64,000 nucleotides of DNA from Streptomyces sp. Je 1-332 (lineage in GTDB: Bacteria > Actinomycetota > Actinomycetes > Streptomycetales > Streptomycetaceae). The notes below the pieces were generated by a model. That model was not told where the DNA came from. It made no database searches and saw only the letters and a list, made by a program, of their open reading frames with translations. Location of the stretch: contig NZ_CP160402.1 of NCBI RefSeq assembly GCF_040730185.1, positions 7,874,001-7,938,000 of the forward strand. Reading direction: 5' to 3'. Made by a program: the position numbers and the translations under genes. Position 1 is the first letter of the stretch. Every line of letters starts with the position of its first letter. Positions 8,636 to 16,455 of this stretch are shown in pieces.

Positions 8636-8806
8636 ATGGACGAGGAGACGAGAGATCCGCTGCCCGCTCCGGAGCAAGGTCAACTGCTCACCGGTGCCTA
8701 CTGGTTGGACTCTCCCGCACACGTGGCCGACGCATGCACATGGTGCACGCAGTTGGAGCGGGAGGGCGACGCTCCCGGCCGACGGTTCGGCGTGCGGGTC
8801 GAATGA
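8636..8806 (+). CDS. possible small acidic protein, unknown
   Basis: A 56-residue ATG-initiated frame (MDEETRDPLPAPEQGQLLTG...) with mostly G/C third positions. It contains a WLDSPAHVADACTWCTQLER segment that could be a helix with a C-x2-C pair (CTWC). No good ribosome binding site precedes it and I know no family for it. It could be a real small protein or chance. The same frame runs open upstream to 8564. Confidence 0.35.
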   Translation: MDEETRDPLPAPEQGQLLTGAYWLDSPAHVADACTWCTQLEREGDAPGRRFGVRVE

Positions 8807-8864
8807 TGCCGCACGTACGGCCCGCGCCTCGGCGGGGGAGGGCGCGGGGCTAAGGCCGGGCCGC

Positions 8865-9803
8865 TCACCACTGGTCGATGGCCGGGGCGTCGGGTTCGTG
8901 CCGCGGCCACATCGTGGTGAGGCGGGCGAGGCGTTCCGCGGCGGCGAAGCCGTGCAGCGCCGCCACCTTGCCGTCGCTGACCTGGAACGCCACCGCGCCC
9001 ACGACGCGGTCTTCGAGCACGGCGAGCACCGCCGGCCAGCCGTTGACCCGCCCGACGTGGATCGTGGGAGAGCCGCCGGCCAGGCGCCGCTTCGCGGGCG
9101 TCGGTTTGAAGGCGGTCCGCATCAGACTCGCGATGCGCGCCGGGGTCTCGAAGCGCAACAGCCTCTTGGTGAGTCCCGCGCCGTCGGAGACCGCGATCGC
9201 GTCGTCCGTGAGCAGCGCCACCAGCCGCTCGGTACGGCCCGACGACGCGGCGGCGAGAAACTCGTCGAGGACCTTGCGTGCCGACGCCGGGTCGACCTCA
9301 CCACCTCCGCGGCGCGCGGCCGCGACCCGGCGCCGGGACCGGTGGACGTGCTGCTGGCTCGCGGACTCGGAGATGTCGAGGATCCCGGCGATCTCGGCGT
9401 GGGGGTAGGAGAACACCTCGTGCAGGACGTAGGCGGCCCGCTCGACCGGTGAGAGCCGCTCCATCAGGGTCAGGATCGCGAGCGACACGGATTCGCGCTG
9501 CTCGAAGGTGTCGGCCGGGCCGAGCATCGGGTCCCCGTCGAGAAGCGGCTCGGGCAGCCACGTGCCGGCCGCGCGCTCGCGGCGCACCGGTGCCGAACGG
9601 AGCCGGTCCAGGCACAGGTTGGTGACGACCTTGGCCAGCCATGCCTCCGGCACCTCGATCCGCCCGCGGTCAGCTGCGTGCCAGCGCAGGTACGCCTCCT
9701 GCACGATGTCCTCGGCGTCGGCCGCCGAGCCGAGCAGACGGTACGCGAGCGAGGCCAGCCGTGCCCGGCCGGCCTCGAAGCGATCAGCGACGGTGCTTTC
9801 CAC
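8865..9803 (-). CDS. ECF41-type RNA polymerase sigma factor (SigJ-like)
   Basis: A 312-residue sigma factor. Region 2 is FEAGRARLASLAYRLLGSAADAEDIVQEAYLRW. Region 4 includes RLSPVERAAYVLHEVFSYPHAEIAGILDISESASQQHVHR. An extra C-terminal SnoaL-like domain of about 120 residues carries NGWPAVLA near its end. That domain defines ECF41, where it takes the place of a separate anti-sigma factor and adjusts activity. The GTG at 9803 is the first start after the stop of the upstream flavoprotein gene. ECF41 genes usually sit beside a redox enzyme they regulate, and here an NDH-2-like oxidoreductase ends 11 bp upstream on the same strand. Confidence 0.88.
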   Translation of the reverse strand: MESTVADRFEAGRARLASLAYRLLGSAADAEDIVQEAYLRWHAADRGRIEVPEAWLAKVVTNLCLDRLRSAPVRRERAAGTWLPEPLLDGDPMLGPADTFEQRESVSLAILTLMERLSPVERAAYVLHEVFSYPHAEIAGILDISESASQQHVHRSRRRVAAARRGGGEVDPASARKVLDEFLAAASSGRTERLVALLTDDAIAVSDGAGLTKRLLRFETPARIASLMRTAFKPTPAKRRLAGGSPTIHVGRVNGWPAVLAVLEDRVVGAVAFQVSDGKVAALHGFAAAERLARLTTMWPRHEPDAPAIDQW

Positions 9804-9813
9804 GCGGAGCACC

Positions 9814-11076
9814 TTATGCGGCGGCGTTCTCTGACGCGACACCAACGGCCGGGGTGCCGACGGCTGTTGTGCCGACGGGCACCGTGGCGGCGGGCACGGG
9901 GGCGGCGGTCAGGCGGCGCTTGCGCTTCGGCAGGCCGAAGGTCGGGTGCGAGACGGACCACAGGCTGCCCTTGAGGATGCCCGCCTTCAGCCGCGCGGCC
10001 TTCCGGCCGCGCACGGACCAGGACTTCGCCCGTGCGTCGCCGTCGACCATCTGGAAGATCGCGTCGTACCGCCCGAGGCTGATGTGGTTGCCGACGTAGG
10101 ACTTCTTGACGTTCGGGACCGGGCGTCCGGTCAGCCGTCCGATGATCGCCTCCGTCGCCTGCATGTTGGTGAACCCCGCCGAGGCGCAGGACATCGGCAG
10201 TGGCCGTCCGTTGTCGGCCATCGCGTACGCGCTGTCGCCCGCCGCGTGGACGTCCGGGTGCGAGACCGAGCGCATGGTGTCGTCGACGACGATCCGGCCC
10301 TCCTCGGTGACCTCGAGACCGGCGGCTCCCGCGATGGGGTCGACGGCGAACCCGGCCGTCCACACCGTCGCGTCGGCCGGGTAGGAGGTGCCGTCGGCGC
10401 CGACCGCGTACGTCTCCCCGACGGCTTCGATGCCGGTGTGCTCGTGGACGGTGATGCCGAGCCGGTCGAAGGCCTCGCGCAGATGGAGCCGGGCGCCCGG
10501 GGAGAGCCAGGCTCCCAGCTCACCACGGGCGGCGAGAGCCACGGAGAGGCCGGGACGCGACTCGGCGATCTCGGTGGCGGTCTCGATGCCGGTCAGGCCC
10601 TCGCCGACGACCAGCACGGAGCCGGCTCCGCCCAGAGCGTCCAGGCGTGCGCGCAGCCGTAGTGCCGACGGCCGTCCCGCGACGTCGAAGGCGTGCTCGG
10701 CCATCCCGGGGACACCGTGGCCGGCGACCCTGCTGCCGAGGGTGTAGAGCAGCGTGTCGTACGCGAGCTCGGCGTCGCCTTCCGCGCTTTCCGCGCCTTC
10801 CCCGCCGGTCACGGTGACGGTCTTGCGCTCCGGGTCGACCGAGGTGACGCGGGCCACGCGCAGGCGTACCCCGGTGCCCGCGAACACGTCGGAGAGGCGC
10901 CGGGTCGCGAGTTGCCGGCCGGTCGCGAACTGGTGCAAGCGCATCCGCTCGACGAAGACGGGCTCGGCGTTGACGACGGTGATCTCGGTGTCGGCGGGCG
11001 AGAGCCGACGGGCCAGGTTCCCGGCGGCGAAGGCCCCGGCGTAACCGGCGCCGAGGACGAGAATGCGGTGCTTCAT
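9814..11076 (-). CDS. NDH-2-like FAD/NAD(P)-dependent oxidoreductase
   Basis: A 420-residue two-dinucleotide-binding-domain flavoprotein. The FAD motif is ILVLGAGYAGAFAAGNLARR at residues 4-23. The NAD(P) motif is VLVVGEGLTGIETATEIAE near residue 155. The second FAD motif is HAAGDSAYA near residue 275, followed by MSCASAGFTNMQA. The family includes type II NADH dehydrogenases and carotenoid or quinone reductases. It lacks a clear C-terminal membrane helix, so it is cytosolic or peripheral. It lies directly upstream of the ECF41 sigma gene in the typical ECF41-oxidoreductase arrangement and is a likely target of that sigma factor. Confidence 0.87.
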   Translation of the reverse strand: MKHRILVLGAGYAGAFAAGNLARRLSPADTEITVVNAEPVFVERMRLHQFATGRQLATRRLSDVFAGTGVRLRVARVTSVDPERKTVTVTGGEGAESAEGDAELAYDTLLYTLGSRVAGHGVPGMAEHAFDVAGRPSALRLRARLDALGGAGSVLVVGEGLTGIETATEIAESRPGLSVALAARGELGAWLSPGARLHLREAFDRLGITVHEHTGIEAVGETYAVGADGTSYPADATVWTAGFAVDPIAGAAGLEVTEEGRIVVDDTMRSVSHPDVHAAGDSAYAMADNGRPLPMSCASAGFTNMQATEAIIGRLTGRPVPNVKKSYVGNHISLGRYDAIFQMVDGDARAKSWSVRGRKAARLKAGILKGSLWSVSHPTFGLPKRKRRLTAAPVPAATVPVGTTAVGTPAVGVASENAAA

Positions 11077-11173
11077 GGGTGTGGCTCCTGTCTGAATCGC
11101 TTGCCCTTCGGCCCTTCGACCCTTTGAGCGGGACAGCGCGGCGATTCCTGACAGGGGGGAGGTGTGAGGTGGG

Positions 11174-12538
11174 TCACGCCTCCCGGTCGTAGACGCGGCC
11201 TTCGATGACGAGGTCGCCGTCTTTGGTGAGGTGTGCGATCTGGCCGGTCTGGAGGTAACCGTCGGGGGTGAAGGCGCGGGCGTTCCGTTCCGGGGCCTTG
11301 TAATAGCCGCGCAGGATGCAGGGGCCGCGCGTCCAGAGTTGACCGGGGGTTCCCGTGGGGACGTCGTCGCCGTTCGGGTCGGTGATGCGGATCTCGTCCC
11401 CGGGCGAGAGCGGGCGGCCCTGCGTGAGGTGGACGACGTCGTCGGTGTCGGTGGGACGGGTCAGGGACAGCAGCCCCTCGGCCATGCCGAAGACCTGCTG
11501 GAGGCGGCAGCCGAGGGCCGGTTGGACGCGGGCCGCGAGATCGGCGGGGAGGGGCGCGCCGCCGATCTGGACGAGGCGCAGGCTGGAGAGGTCGTACTGG
11601 CCGTCCGGGAGGGCTTCCAGCCACTGTCGCGCGTCAGCGGGGCCGAGGGAGGTGACGGTGACCTTCTCGGTCTCGATCACGCGGAAGGCGTCGGCGGGGC
11701 CGGGCTCGTCGATCAGCACGACGGTGCCTCCGGCGGTGAGGGTGCCGACGATGCCGGGGCAGCCGAAGGTGAAGTTGGCCGCCGCCGGGAGTGCCGCGAG
11801 GTAGACGTCCTCGGGGCCGAGGCCGATGAGTTCGCCGGCGGCCCGGGCCTGGTACGCGTAGTCGTTGTGGGTGCGCGGGACCAGGTCGGGCAGGGTCGAG
11901 GTCGCGGCCGGCCCGGTCGTGGTGGCGTCCGTCGGCAAGAGGAACGCGACGTCGTTCGGGTCGTACGTGCGGTCCGGGCCGCGCGGCGCGTCCAGGGAGC
12001 CGAAGGGGAAGAACAGGCAGCCGCTGGGGGCCGTGCCGAAGCCGCCGTGAGTGCCGTCGGGGCCGTCGAGGGTGAAGGCGAGGCGCAGACGGGGATGGTC
12101 GTCGCTGACCGCGGAGGCCATCTTGGCGTGGTCGAAGCCGCGATGCTCGGTGGGGCCCATGTAGGCGGCGGCTTCGGTGACATGGGCGAGATGCCCGATC
12201 TCTTCGGCACGGAGGGAGGTGGACGTCGGCACCGGGACCGCGCCGGCACGCATGACGGCGTAGACGGCGATGACGAACTCGGGCACGTTCGGAAGCTGGA
12301 CGATGACCCTGTCACCCGCGCGGACGCCCCGGAGGGTGAGCCCGGCGGCCATGCGGTCGACGGAGCGGTTCAGCTCGCGGTAGGTGAGCCGGCGTGCGCC
12401 GTGGACGAGGGCGGTGCGGGTGGCGTGCGCACGGGCCTGCTCGGCGAGGAGTTGGGGCAGGGCGGCGCCCCGGTAGTAACCACGGTCGTAGTAGCGGCCT
12501 ATGGTCTCGGGCAGGTGCGGGGTGCAGCCGCGCAGCAT
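11174..12538 (-). CDS. degenerate DhbE-like aryl-AMP-ligase homologue lacking the C-terminal domain
   Basis: A 454-residue protein clearly related to 2,3-dihydroxybenzoate-AMP ligases (usually about 540 residues). It starts GCTPHLPETIGRYYDRGYY and keeps LTYRELN, VIVQLPNVPEFVIAVYA, LVPRTHNDYAY and QQVFGMAEGLLSLTRP. The catalytic parts are damaged. The P-loop SGGTTGxPK is replaced by DATTTGPAATST with no lysine. The A7 motif reads LQTGQI instead of YxTGDI. The protein stops at the hinge after VEGRVYDREA, so the domain holding the catalytic A10 lysine is missing. No adenylation is expected. A binding or regulatory role, or decay, are the alternatives. Confidence 0.82.
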   Translation of the reverse strand: MLRGCTPHLPETIGRYYDRGYYRGAALPQLLAEQARAHATRTALVHGARRLTYRELNRSVDRMAAGLTLRGVRAGDRVIVQLPNVPEFVIAVYAVMRAGAVPVPTSTSLRAEEIGHLAHVTEAAAYMGPTEHRGFDHAKMASAVSDDHPRLRLAFTLDGPDGTHGGFGTAPSGCLFFPFGSLDAPRGPDRTYDPNDVAFLLPTDATTTGPAATSTLPDLVPRTHNDYAYQARAAGELIGLGPEDVYLAALPAAANFTFGCPGIVGTLTAGGTVVLIDEPGPADAFRVIETEKVTVTSLGPADARQWLEALPDGQYDLSSLRLVQIGGAPLPADLAARVQPALGCRLQQVFGMAEGLLSLTRPTDTDDVVHLTQGRPLSPGDEIRITDPNGDDVPTGTPGQLWTRGPCILRGYYKAPERNARAFTPDGYLQTGQIAHLTKDGDLVIEGRVYDREA

Positions 12539-12652
12539 GGTCCAGATTCCTTCCGGTGGCGTGGGGGGATGTGGATCACGGCCGCTCACACTGGCACGCG
12601 GGATGCGGAAGCGACAACCAGCAGTTGTCCCCGGCCCCTTGCCCATCGGCTG

Positions 12653-13576
12653 CTACCGGCTGGAGGCGCGGGCCAGTTGGTGGAGGTCTTCCAGTGCGTC
12701 GACGAGGACGGTGTGCTGGTGCCACTTGATCCACGTGCCCAGGGCGCGGCTCGTGGCGTCCAGGGTCTGCAGCTGCGCCTGGGTGAAGCCGACCAGAGGG
12801 CGGGCGTGGTGAGAGGAGATGACACCGCGGACCGTGTCCTGTTCGTCGACGAGCGGGACGCTGTGGCAGGCGCGGCTGCCGGCCATGAGGATCACTCGGC
12901 GCGTCTGGTCGTCGAAACCGGCAGAAGTGGCCACGTCCTTGACGGTGACCTGGTGGCTTGCGGCGGCGGCCCGCGAGCATGCGGTGTTTCCGTCGACGAA
13001 CGCGAAGTAGTCGGTGAACTGCCGGGGCAGCCCCGCGTGCTTGGCCATCCGCAGCACACCGTCCTCGACCAGCTGCACGTTCCCCATGTCCGTACCGGTC
13101 ACGGCAAGGACGCGATGCAGCGCGGCGCCGAGGACCTCGCCCTGGTTGGCCGCGTTGAGCGTGCCTGCATCGAGCGCGGTCAGGTCGGGTATCGGATGCT
13201 GGACCCGTCCGCTGAACCACGTCTTGGCCCCCGGCGCCGGTCCCGGCGTCCGGGCCACCGCGGCGGCCAGCTGGTGCAGCTTGATGTTGGCCCGCTGGGA
13301 CGCCTGACGCAGCAGGGTGAACGCCGCCTCCGCGTTCGCCAGGCGGTACCGCTCGACCAGGACGCCCTCTGCCATCGCGATCCTGGGGCGCGCACGCGCC
13401 TGGACCTCCAGCTCGGACACCTGCTCGCGCAGCTGTTCGGCGGTGGCTCTCAGCTCGTCTTCCGTCTCTGCTTTCGAGGACGGGAGGCCATCGGATCTCG
13501 GGGACGGCAGTCCATCGGCCGAGGGCTGATCCTCGGGTGGGGGCGCGGCCGGAATGTTCGTCACGCTGTCTCCCAT
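12653..13576 (-). CDS. ANTAR-GAF regulatory protein
   Basis: A 307-residue protein. A charged, proline-rich N-terminus and a short coiled coil (residues about 35-60) lead into an ANTAR-like RNA-binding helical bundle: RPRIAMAEGVLVERYRLANAEAAFTLLRQASQRANIKLHQLAAAV. A GAF sensor domain follows (ALHRVLAVTGTDMGNVQLVEDG through GVISSHHARPLVGFTQAQLQTLDATSRALG). Most actinobacterial proteins of this class have GAF first and ANTAR last, so the order is reversed. ANTAR proteins act as antiterminators by binding paired hairpins in nascent mRNA. ATG 13576 is the start just upstream of the first conserved region. Confidence 0.78.
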   Translation of the reverse strand: MGDSVTNIPAAPPPEDQPSADGLPSPRSDGLPSSKAETEDELRATAEQLREQVSELEVQARARPRIAMAEGVLVERYRLANAEAAFTLLRQASQRANIKLHQLAAAVARTPGPAPGAKTWFSGRVQHPIPDLTALDAGTLNAANQGEVLGAALHRVLAVTGTDMGNVQLVEDGVLRMAKHAGLPRQFTDYFAFVDGNTACSRAAAASHQVTVKDVATSAGFDDQTRRVILMAGSRACHSVPLVDEQDTVRGVISSHHARPLVGFTQAQLQTLDATSRALGTWIKWHQHTVLVDALEDLHQLARASSR

Positions 13577-13882
13577 GGCGGCACCCTGCTCCCTGGCCCT
13601 CGTCGATCGGTGAGCAGCGGACGCGACCATCGCCGACCCCGCCCACCCCAGCCCCGTTCGCTGGAGGGGCCTGCTGACCACCACACCAGGCTGACCTTAA
13701 CCCGGCGTGTGCACGGTGTGACGACCCCCCTGGAACTCATGGGTGGGGAGGTGTGGTTGGGGCTGGTTTGCCGTAGATCTCCCCATTCTCGGTACCTGTC
13801 TGATTCGGCGTTATGACCGGGCACCCGAGGGCACCCGGGAAGCCACCCAGCACATCCCCGTACATCAGTGGAGGAGCCCGAC
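13577..13882. other. divergent intergenic region between ANTAR-GAF and CBS genes
   Basis: About 300 bp that must contain both outward promoters. The direct repeat GGGCACCCG near 13817-13835 is the only simple pattern I see. No convincing promoter hexamers or antiterminator hairpins were found, and no credible small gene is present. Confidence 0.4.
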
Positions 13883-14299
13883 ATGACCAAGGCACGCGAC
13901 ATCATGACCGGTGGCGCCCACTGCGTGGGCGCCGAGGAAACCGTGCTCGACGCCGCCCGCAAGATGACCGAACTGGGCGTGGGCGCACTGCCCATCTGCG
14001 GAACCGACGACCGGCTCAAGGGTGTTCTGACCGACCGGGACATCGTCGCCAAGGTGCTGGGCAAGTCCAAGGACCCGGCAACCGTCCTGGCCGGTGAACT
14101 CGCCCAGGGCGAGGCCGTCACCATCGGCGCCGACGACAGCGCGGACGAGATCGTGGCGACCATGACGCATCACAAGGTGCGGCGACTTCCCGTCATCGAC
14201 GGACATCGGCTCGTCGGGATGGTGGCCCTCGCCGACGCCGCCCGAGCGCTTCAGGACCCCAAGGCCGGGCAGCTCATCGAGGCGCTCTCCACCGACTGA
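13883..14299 (+). CDS. tandem CBS-domain protein
   Basis: A 138-residue protein made of one CBS pair (Bateman module). Repeat 1 is MTGGAHCVGAEETVLDAARKMTELGVGALPIC...LKGVLTDRDI. Repeat 2 is AVTIGADDSADEIVATMTHHKVRRLPVIDGHRLVGMVALADAA. Both contain the Asp-containing (TDRD) or equivalent strand used to bind adenine nucleotides. Such free-standing modules sense AMP/ATP or bind partner proteins and are common in Streptomyces stress regulons. ATG 13883 is chosen because GGAGGAG lies 8-12 bases upstream, whereas the GTG at 13868 overlaps that site. Confidence 0.9.
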   Translation: MTKARDIMTGGAHCVGAEETVLDAARKMTELGVGALPICGTDDRLKGVLTDRDIVAKVLGKSKDPATVLAGELAQGEAVTIGADDSADEIVATMTHHKVRRLPVIDGHRLVGMVALADAARALQDPKAGQLIEALSTD

Positions 14300-14316
14300 C
14301 TGATCCGCGGAGCCAG

Positions 14317-14338
14317 GGCCGCCGAGCCGTCGGCGGCC
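14317..14338 (+). terminator. hairpin after the CBS gene
   Basis: GGCCGCCGA at 14317-14325 pairs perfectly with TCGGCGGCC at 14330-14338 across a 4-base loop, 17 bp after the CBS stop. There is no T-run, as is usual in high-GC actinobacteria, so it is read as an L-shaped terminator. Confidence 0.6.
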
Positions 14339-14611
14339 GACATCCAAGGGCGACTGGAGCCGCATCACCGACAACACGGCCCCAGCCTCCGCCCACCAGA
14401 CGCGGCGGCGAGGCAACTCCCGCAGCCTCGCACCGCCGGGGGCGTTTCGGGCGAGAGCCGACCAGGGGGGAGCCTCGGCCTCCCGCGCTCCCGGACGCTG
14501 CCGCGCTCGGGCGGCGACGCCGGACACTCCCAGCGTCCCACTACGAGCGCGGCCTGTCCCCATGCCTGCGCAAACCCTGTGCGATGCCTGCGAGTTCCGG
14601 AAACGCCCCGA
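14339..14611. other. intergenic stretch between convergent genes, nothing recognised
   Basis: After the CBS terminator there are about 270 bp before the end of the leftward glutaredoxin-like gene. Frames crossing it are short and lack family resemblance. No repeat or mobile-element trace is seen. Confidence 0.45.
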
Positions 14612-15052
14612 TCACGGGGCAGGTCGGACGGCCTGCTCGCGCACCCATGCGGGGTCGGGGTTGACGTGCGGTCGGCCCGCCACGACGACGGTCGGAACGG
14701 TCTCGTTGCCCTCGTTGGTCGCCCGCACCACTGCCGCTCCGGCCGGGTCACGCCAGATGTCGACCCAGTGCAACTGGCGCGCGCTGCGCCCCAGTCGGAT
14801 ACGCAGCCGCACGCAGTACTGGCAGCCCGGCCGCCAGAAGACGATCGGCCGGCCGTCGACCGCGCTGCGGCGCTGGGCCTCCGTCGCACCGATCGACCTC
14901 GGAAAGAACAGCGGCGAGTGCACGCCCGCGAGGATCAGGAACACGAGGAAAAACGCTGCGGCCGCGCCAGGATCACCCCTGAAGATCAAGCCGACCGCAA
15001 CGGCCGAGCCGCCGATCACCAGCCACATCGGAAGAATCCAAGCGCGCATCAT
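14612..15052 (-). CDS. membrane-anchored glutaredoxin/mycoredoxin-like protein
   Basis: A 146-residue protein. Two hydrophobic segments at residues about 5-22 and 30-48 anchor a C-terminal thioredoxin-fold domain (residues about 68-140). The redox site is FWRPGCQYCVRLRI, a C-x2-C like that of mycoredoxins, which reduce mycothiol-mixed disulfides. The cis-proline segment is ETVPTVVVAGR. Membrane anchoring is unusual compared with the 80-residue cytosolic mycoredoxins. ATG at 15052 or 15049 both fit. It is divergent from the HTH gene at 15129 across 76 bp. Confidence 0.85.
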   Translation of the reverse strand: MMRAWILPMWLVIGGSAVAVGLIFRGDPGAAAAFFLVFLILAGVHSPLFFPRSIGATEAQRRSAVDGRPIVFWRPGCQYCVRLRIRLGRSARQLHWVDIWRDPAGAAVVRATNEGNETVPTVVVAGRPHVNPDPAWVREQAVRPAP

Positions 15053-15128
15053 GGACGCAGGCTAACGATGCGGACGGTCGCCGACCGGCCCTTCTATCTC
15101 CAACCCGGGTTGTTCCTAGACTGGCCGG

Positions 15129-15806
15129 GTGGAGGACATCGATGTGATCGCGGTGCTGCAGGATCCCGTGCGGCGCCGACTGTACGAGTACGTGGCGGCG
15201 CAAGGCCGTGAGGTCGGCCGCAACGAGGCCGCCGAGGCGGCCGGGGTGGCGCGCACGCTCGCCGCGCACCATCTGGACAAGCTGACGGACGCCGGGCTCC
15301 TGGAGAGCGGCAGCCGCCGCCTGACGGGCCGCTCGGGGCCGGGGGCGGGCCGTCCCGCCAAGGTGTACACGCGGTCGCGGGCCGAGCGGTCGGTCTCGCT
15401 GCCCGCCCGTGACTACCGCACCGCCGCCGAGCTGCTCGCCGAGGCCGCCGAGCAGGCCGGTCTCGACGCCGGGCTCTGCGCGGCGGCGCGCCGCAGGGGC
15501 GAGGCTCTGCGCGGATCGGCCGAGCCCTGCGGCGGCCTCGAAGAAGCCATGGAGATGTTGACCGCGCGCGGCTACGAACCGCACATGGAGGGTCCCGAAG
15601 GCGCGGAGGAGGAAGCGCCCGTCGTCCGTATGCGCAACTGCCCCTTTCATGCCGTGGCCGAGCGCTTCCCACCGCTGGTGTGCGGAATGAATCTCGCGCT
15701 CCTCGAAGGGCTGCTCGGTTCGGAAGGCCCGGTCCGCGCTCGCATGGACGCTCGGCCCGGGGAGTGCTGCGTCGTGCTCGACTCTTCTAAAAACCATGGG
15801 CGTTGA
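15129..15806 (+). CDS. ArsR-like winged-helix regulator with C-terminal cysteine cluster
   Basis: A 225-residue regulator. The N-terminal winged helix reads LQDPVRRRLYEYVAAQ...NEAAEAAGVARTLAAHHLDKLTDAGLLESG, followed by a GRPAKVYTRS wing. The C-terminal half ends with NCPFHAVAERF, then VCGMN 13 residues after the first Cys, then GECC. This resembles the SufR-like C-terminal cysteine pattern that binds an Fe-S cluster or metal. Its stop codon lies inside the -35 box of the promoter for the next gene, so it may control that gene directly. The signal sensed is inferred only from the cysteines. Confidence 0.82.
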   Translation: MEDIDVIAVLQDPVRRRLYEYVAAQGREVGRNEAAEAAGVARTLAAHHLDKLTDAGLLESGSRRLTGRSGPGAGRPAKVYTRSRAERSVSLPARDYRTAAELLAEAAEQAGLDAGLCAAARRRGEALRGSAEPCGGLEEAMEMLTARGYEPHMEGPEGAEEEAPVVRMRNCPFHAVAERFPPLVCGMNLALLEGLLGSEGPVRARMDARPGECCVVLDSSKNHGR

Positions 15807-15832
15807 CATAGAAAAGCGGGCCGTGCTGGGAT
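15803..15832 (+). promoter_or_regulatory. promoter of the DUF3291 gene (leaderless)
   Basis: A perfect TTGACA (15803-15808) contains the stop codon of the upstream regulator. An 18-bp spacer separates it from TGGGAT (15827-15832), a fair -10. The ATG at 15839 begins six bases later and there is no ribosome binding site, so transcription should begin at or next to the start codon and give a leaderless mRNA. Confidence 0.6.
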
Positions 15833-15838
15833 GAGGCC

Positions 15839-16369
15839 ATGACCGCATCCGCCGCGCACGGCGCCCACACCCACACAGACGGCCACGCCCCCACGCACGC
15901 CCATCTCGCCGAGCTCAACATCGCCACGCTTCTCCACCCCCTCGACGACCCGCGCATCGCGCCGTTCGTCGAGTTGCTCGATCCGGTCAACGCCGACGCC
16001 GACGCCGCGCCCGGCTTCGTGTGGCGGCTCGTGGAGGAAGGGGCGGCCGACGCCACCGGTCTGCGCCCGGCAGGTGAGGACGTCATCGTCAACCTGTCGG
16101 TGTGGGAGACCCAGGAGGCGCTGTGGGACTTCGCCTATCGCAGCGGGCACCTGGAGGTGATGCGCAGGCGGCGCGAATGGTTCGAGCGGCACGTCAAGGC
16201 GCACATGGTGCTCTGGTGGGTCCCCGCCGGACACCTCCCGACCGTCGGCGAGGCCCTGGAGCGCCTCGCGGACCTGCAGGCGCACGGCCCGTCCCCGCGG
16301 GCGTTCACGTTCACCTCGTCCTACACCGCGGCCGAGGCCGCCGAGCACCTTCAGGCCGCCCGGCGATGA
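15839..16369 (+). CDS. DUF3291 protein with His-rich N-terminal extension
   Basis: A 176-residue protein of the DUF3291 (antibiotic-monooxygenase-like) family. Its core starts at HLAELNIATLLHPLDDPRIAPFVELLDPVNADADAAPGFVWRL and includes VIVNLSVWETQEALWDFAYRSGH and RREWFERHVKAHMVLWWVPAGHLPTV. The family fold is a ferredoxin-like barrel of unknown function. Ahead of the core are about 20 extra residues with six histidines (H7, H10, H12, H16, H20, H22), which look able to bind metal. No other start codon is available. It follows a cysteine-rich regulator and precedes an SRPBCC gene on the same strand. Confidence 0.85.
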   Translation: MTASAAHGAHTHTDGHAPTHAHLAELNIATLLHPLDDPRIAPFVELLDPVNADADAAPGFVWRLVEEGAADATGLRPAGEDVIVNLSVWETQEALWDFAYRSGHLEVMRRRREWFERHVKAHMVLWWVPAGHLPTVGEALERLADLQAHGPSPRAFTFTSSYTAAEAAEHLQAARR

Positions 16370-16455
16370 GTTCCGTGGCGCCGGGTCGTCTACATGTCGG
16401 GACCATGCTTTCCGCGCCTGCGGAGGCCCGACGAGGTGACAAGGAGCGAGCGATC

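Noticed and set aside
11174..12538. Siderophore (catecholate) biosynthetic cluster
   Set aside because: No isochorismate or NRPS genes nearby, and the ligase homologue lacks catalytic motifs.
11231..13816. 861-codon open frame on the plus strand
   Set aside because: Antisense to the DhbE-like and ANTAR-GAF genes; composition is the Gly/Val/Arg-rich pattern of high-GC shadow frames, with no family resemblance.
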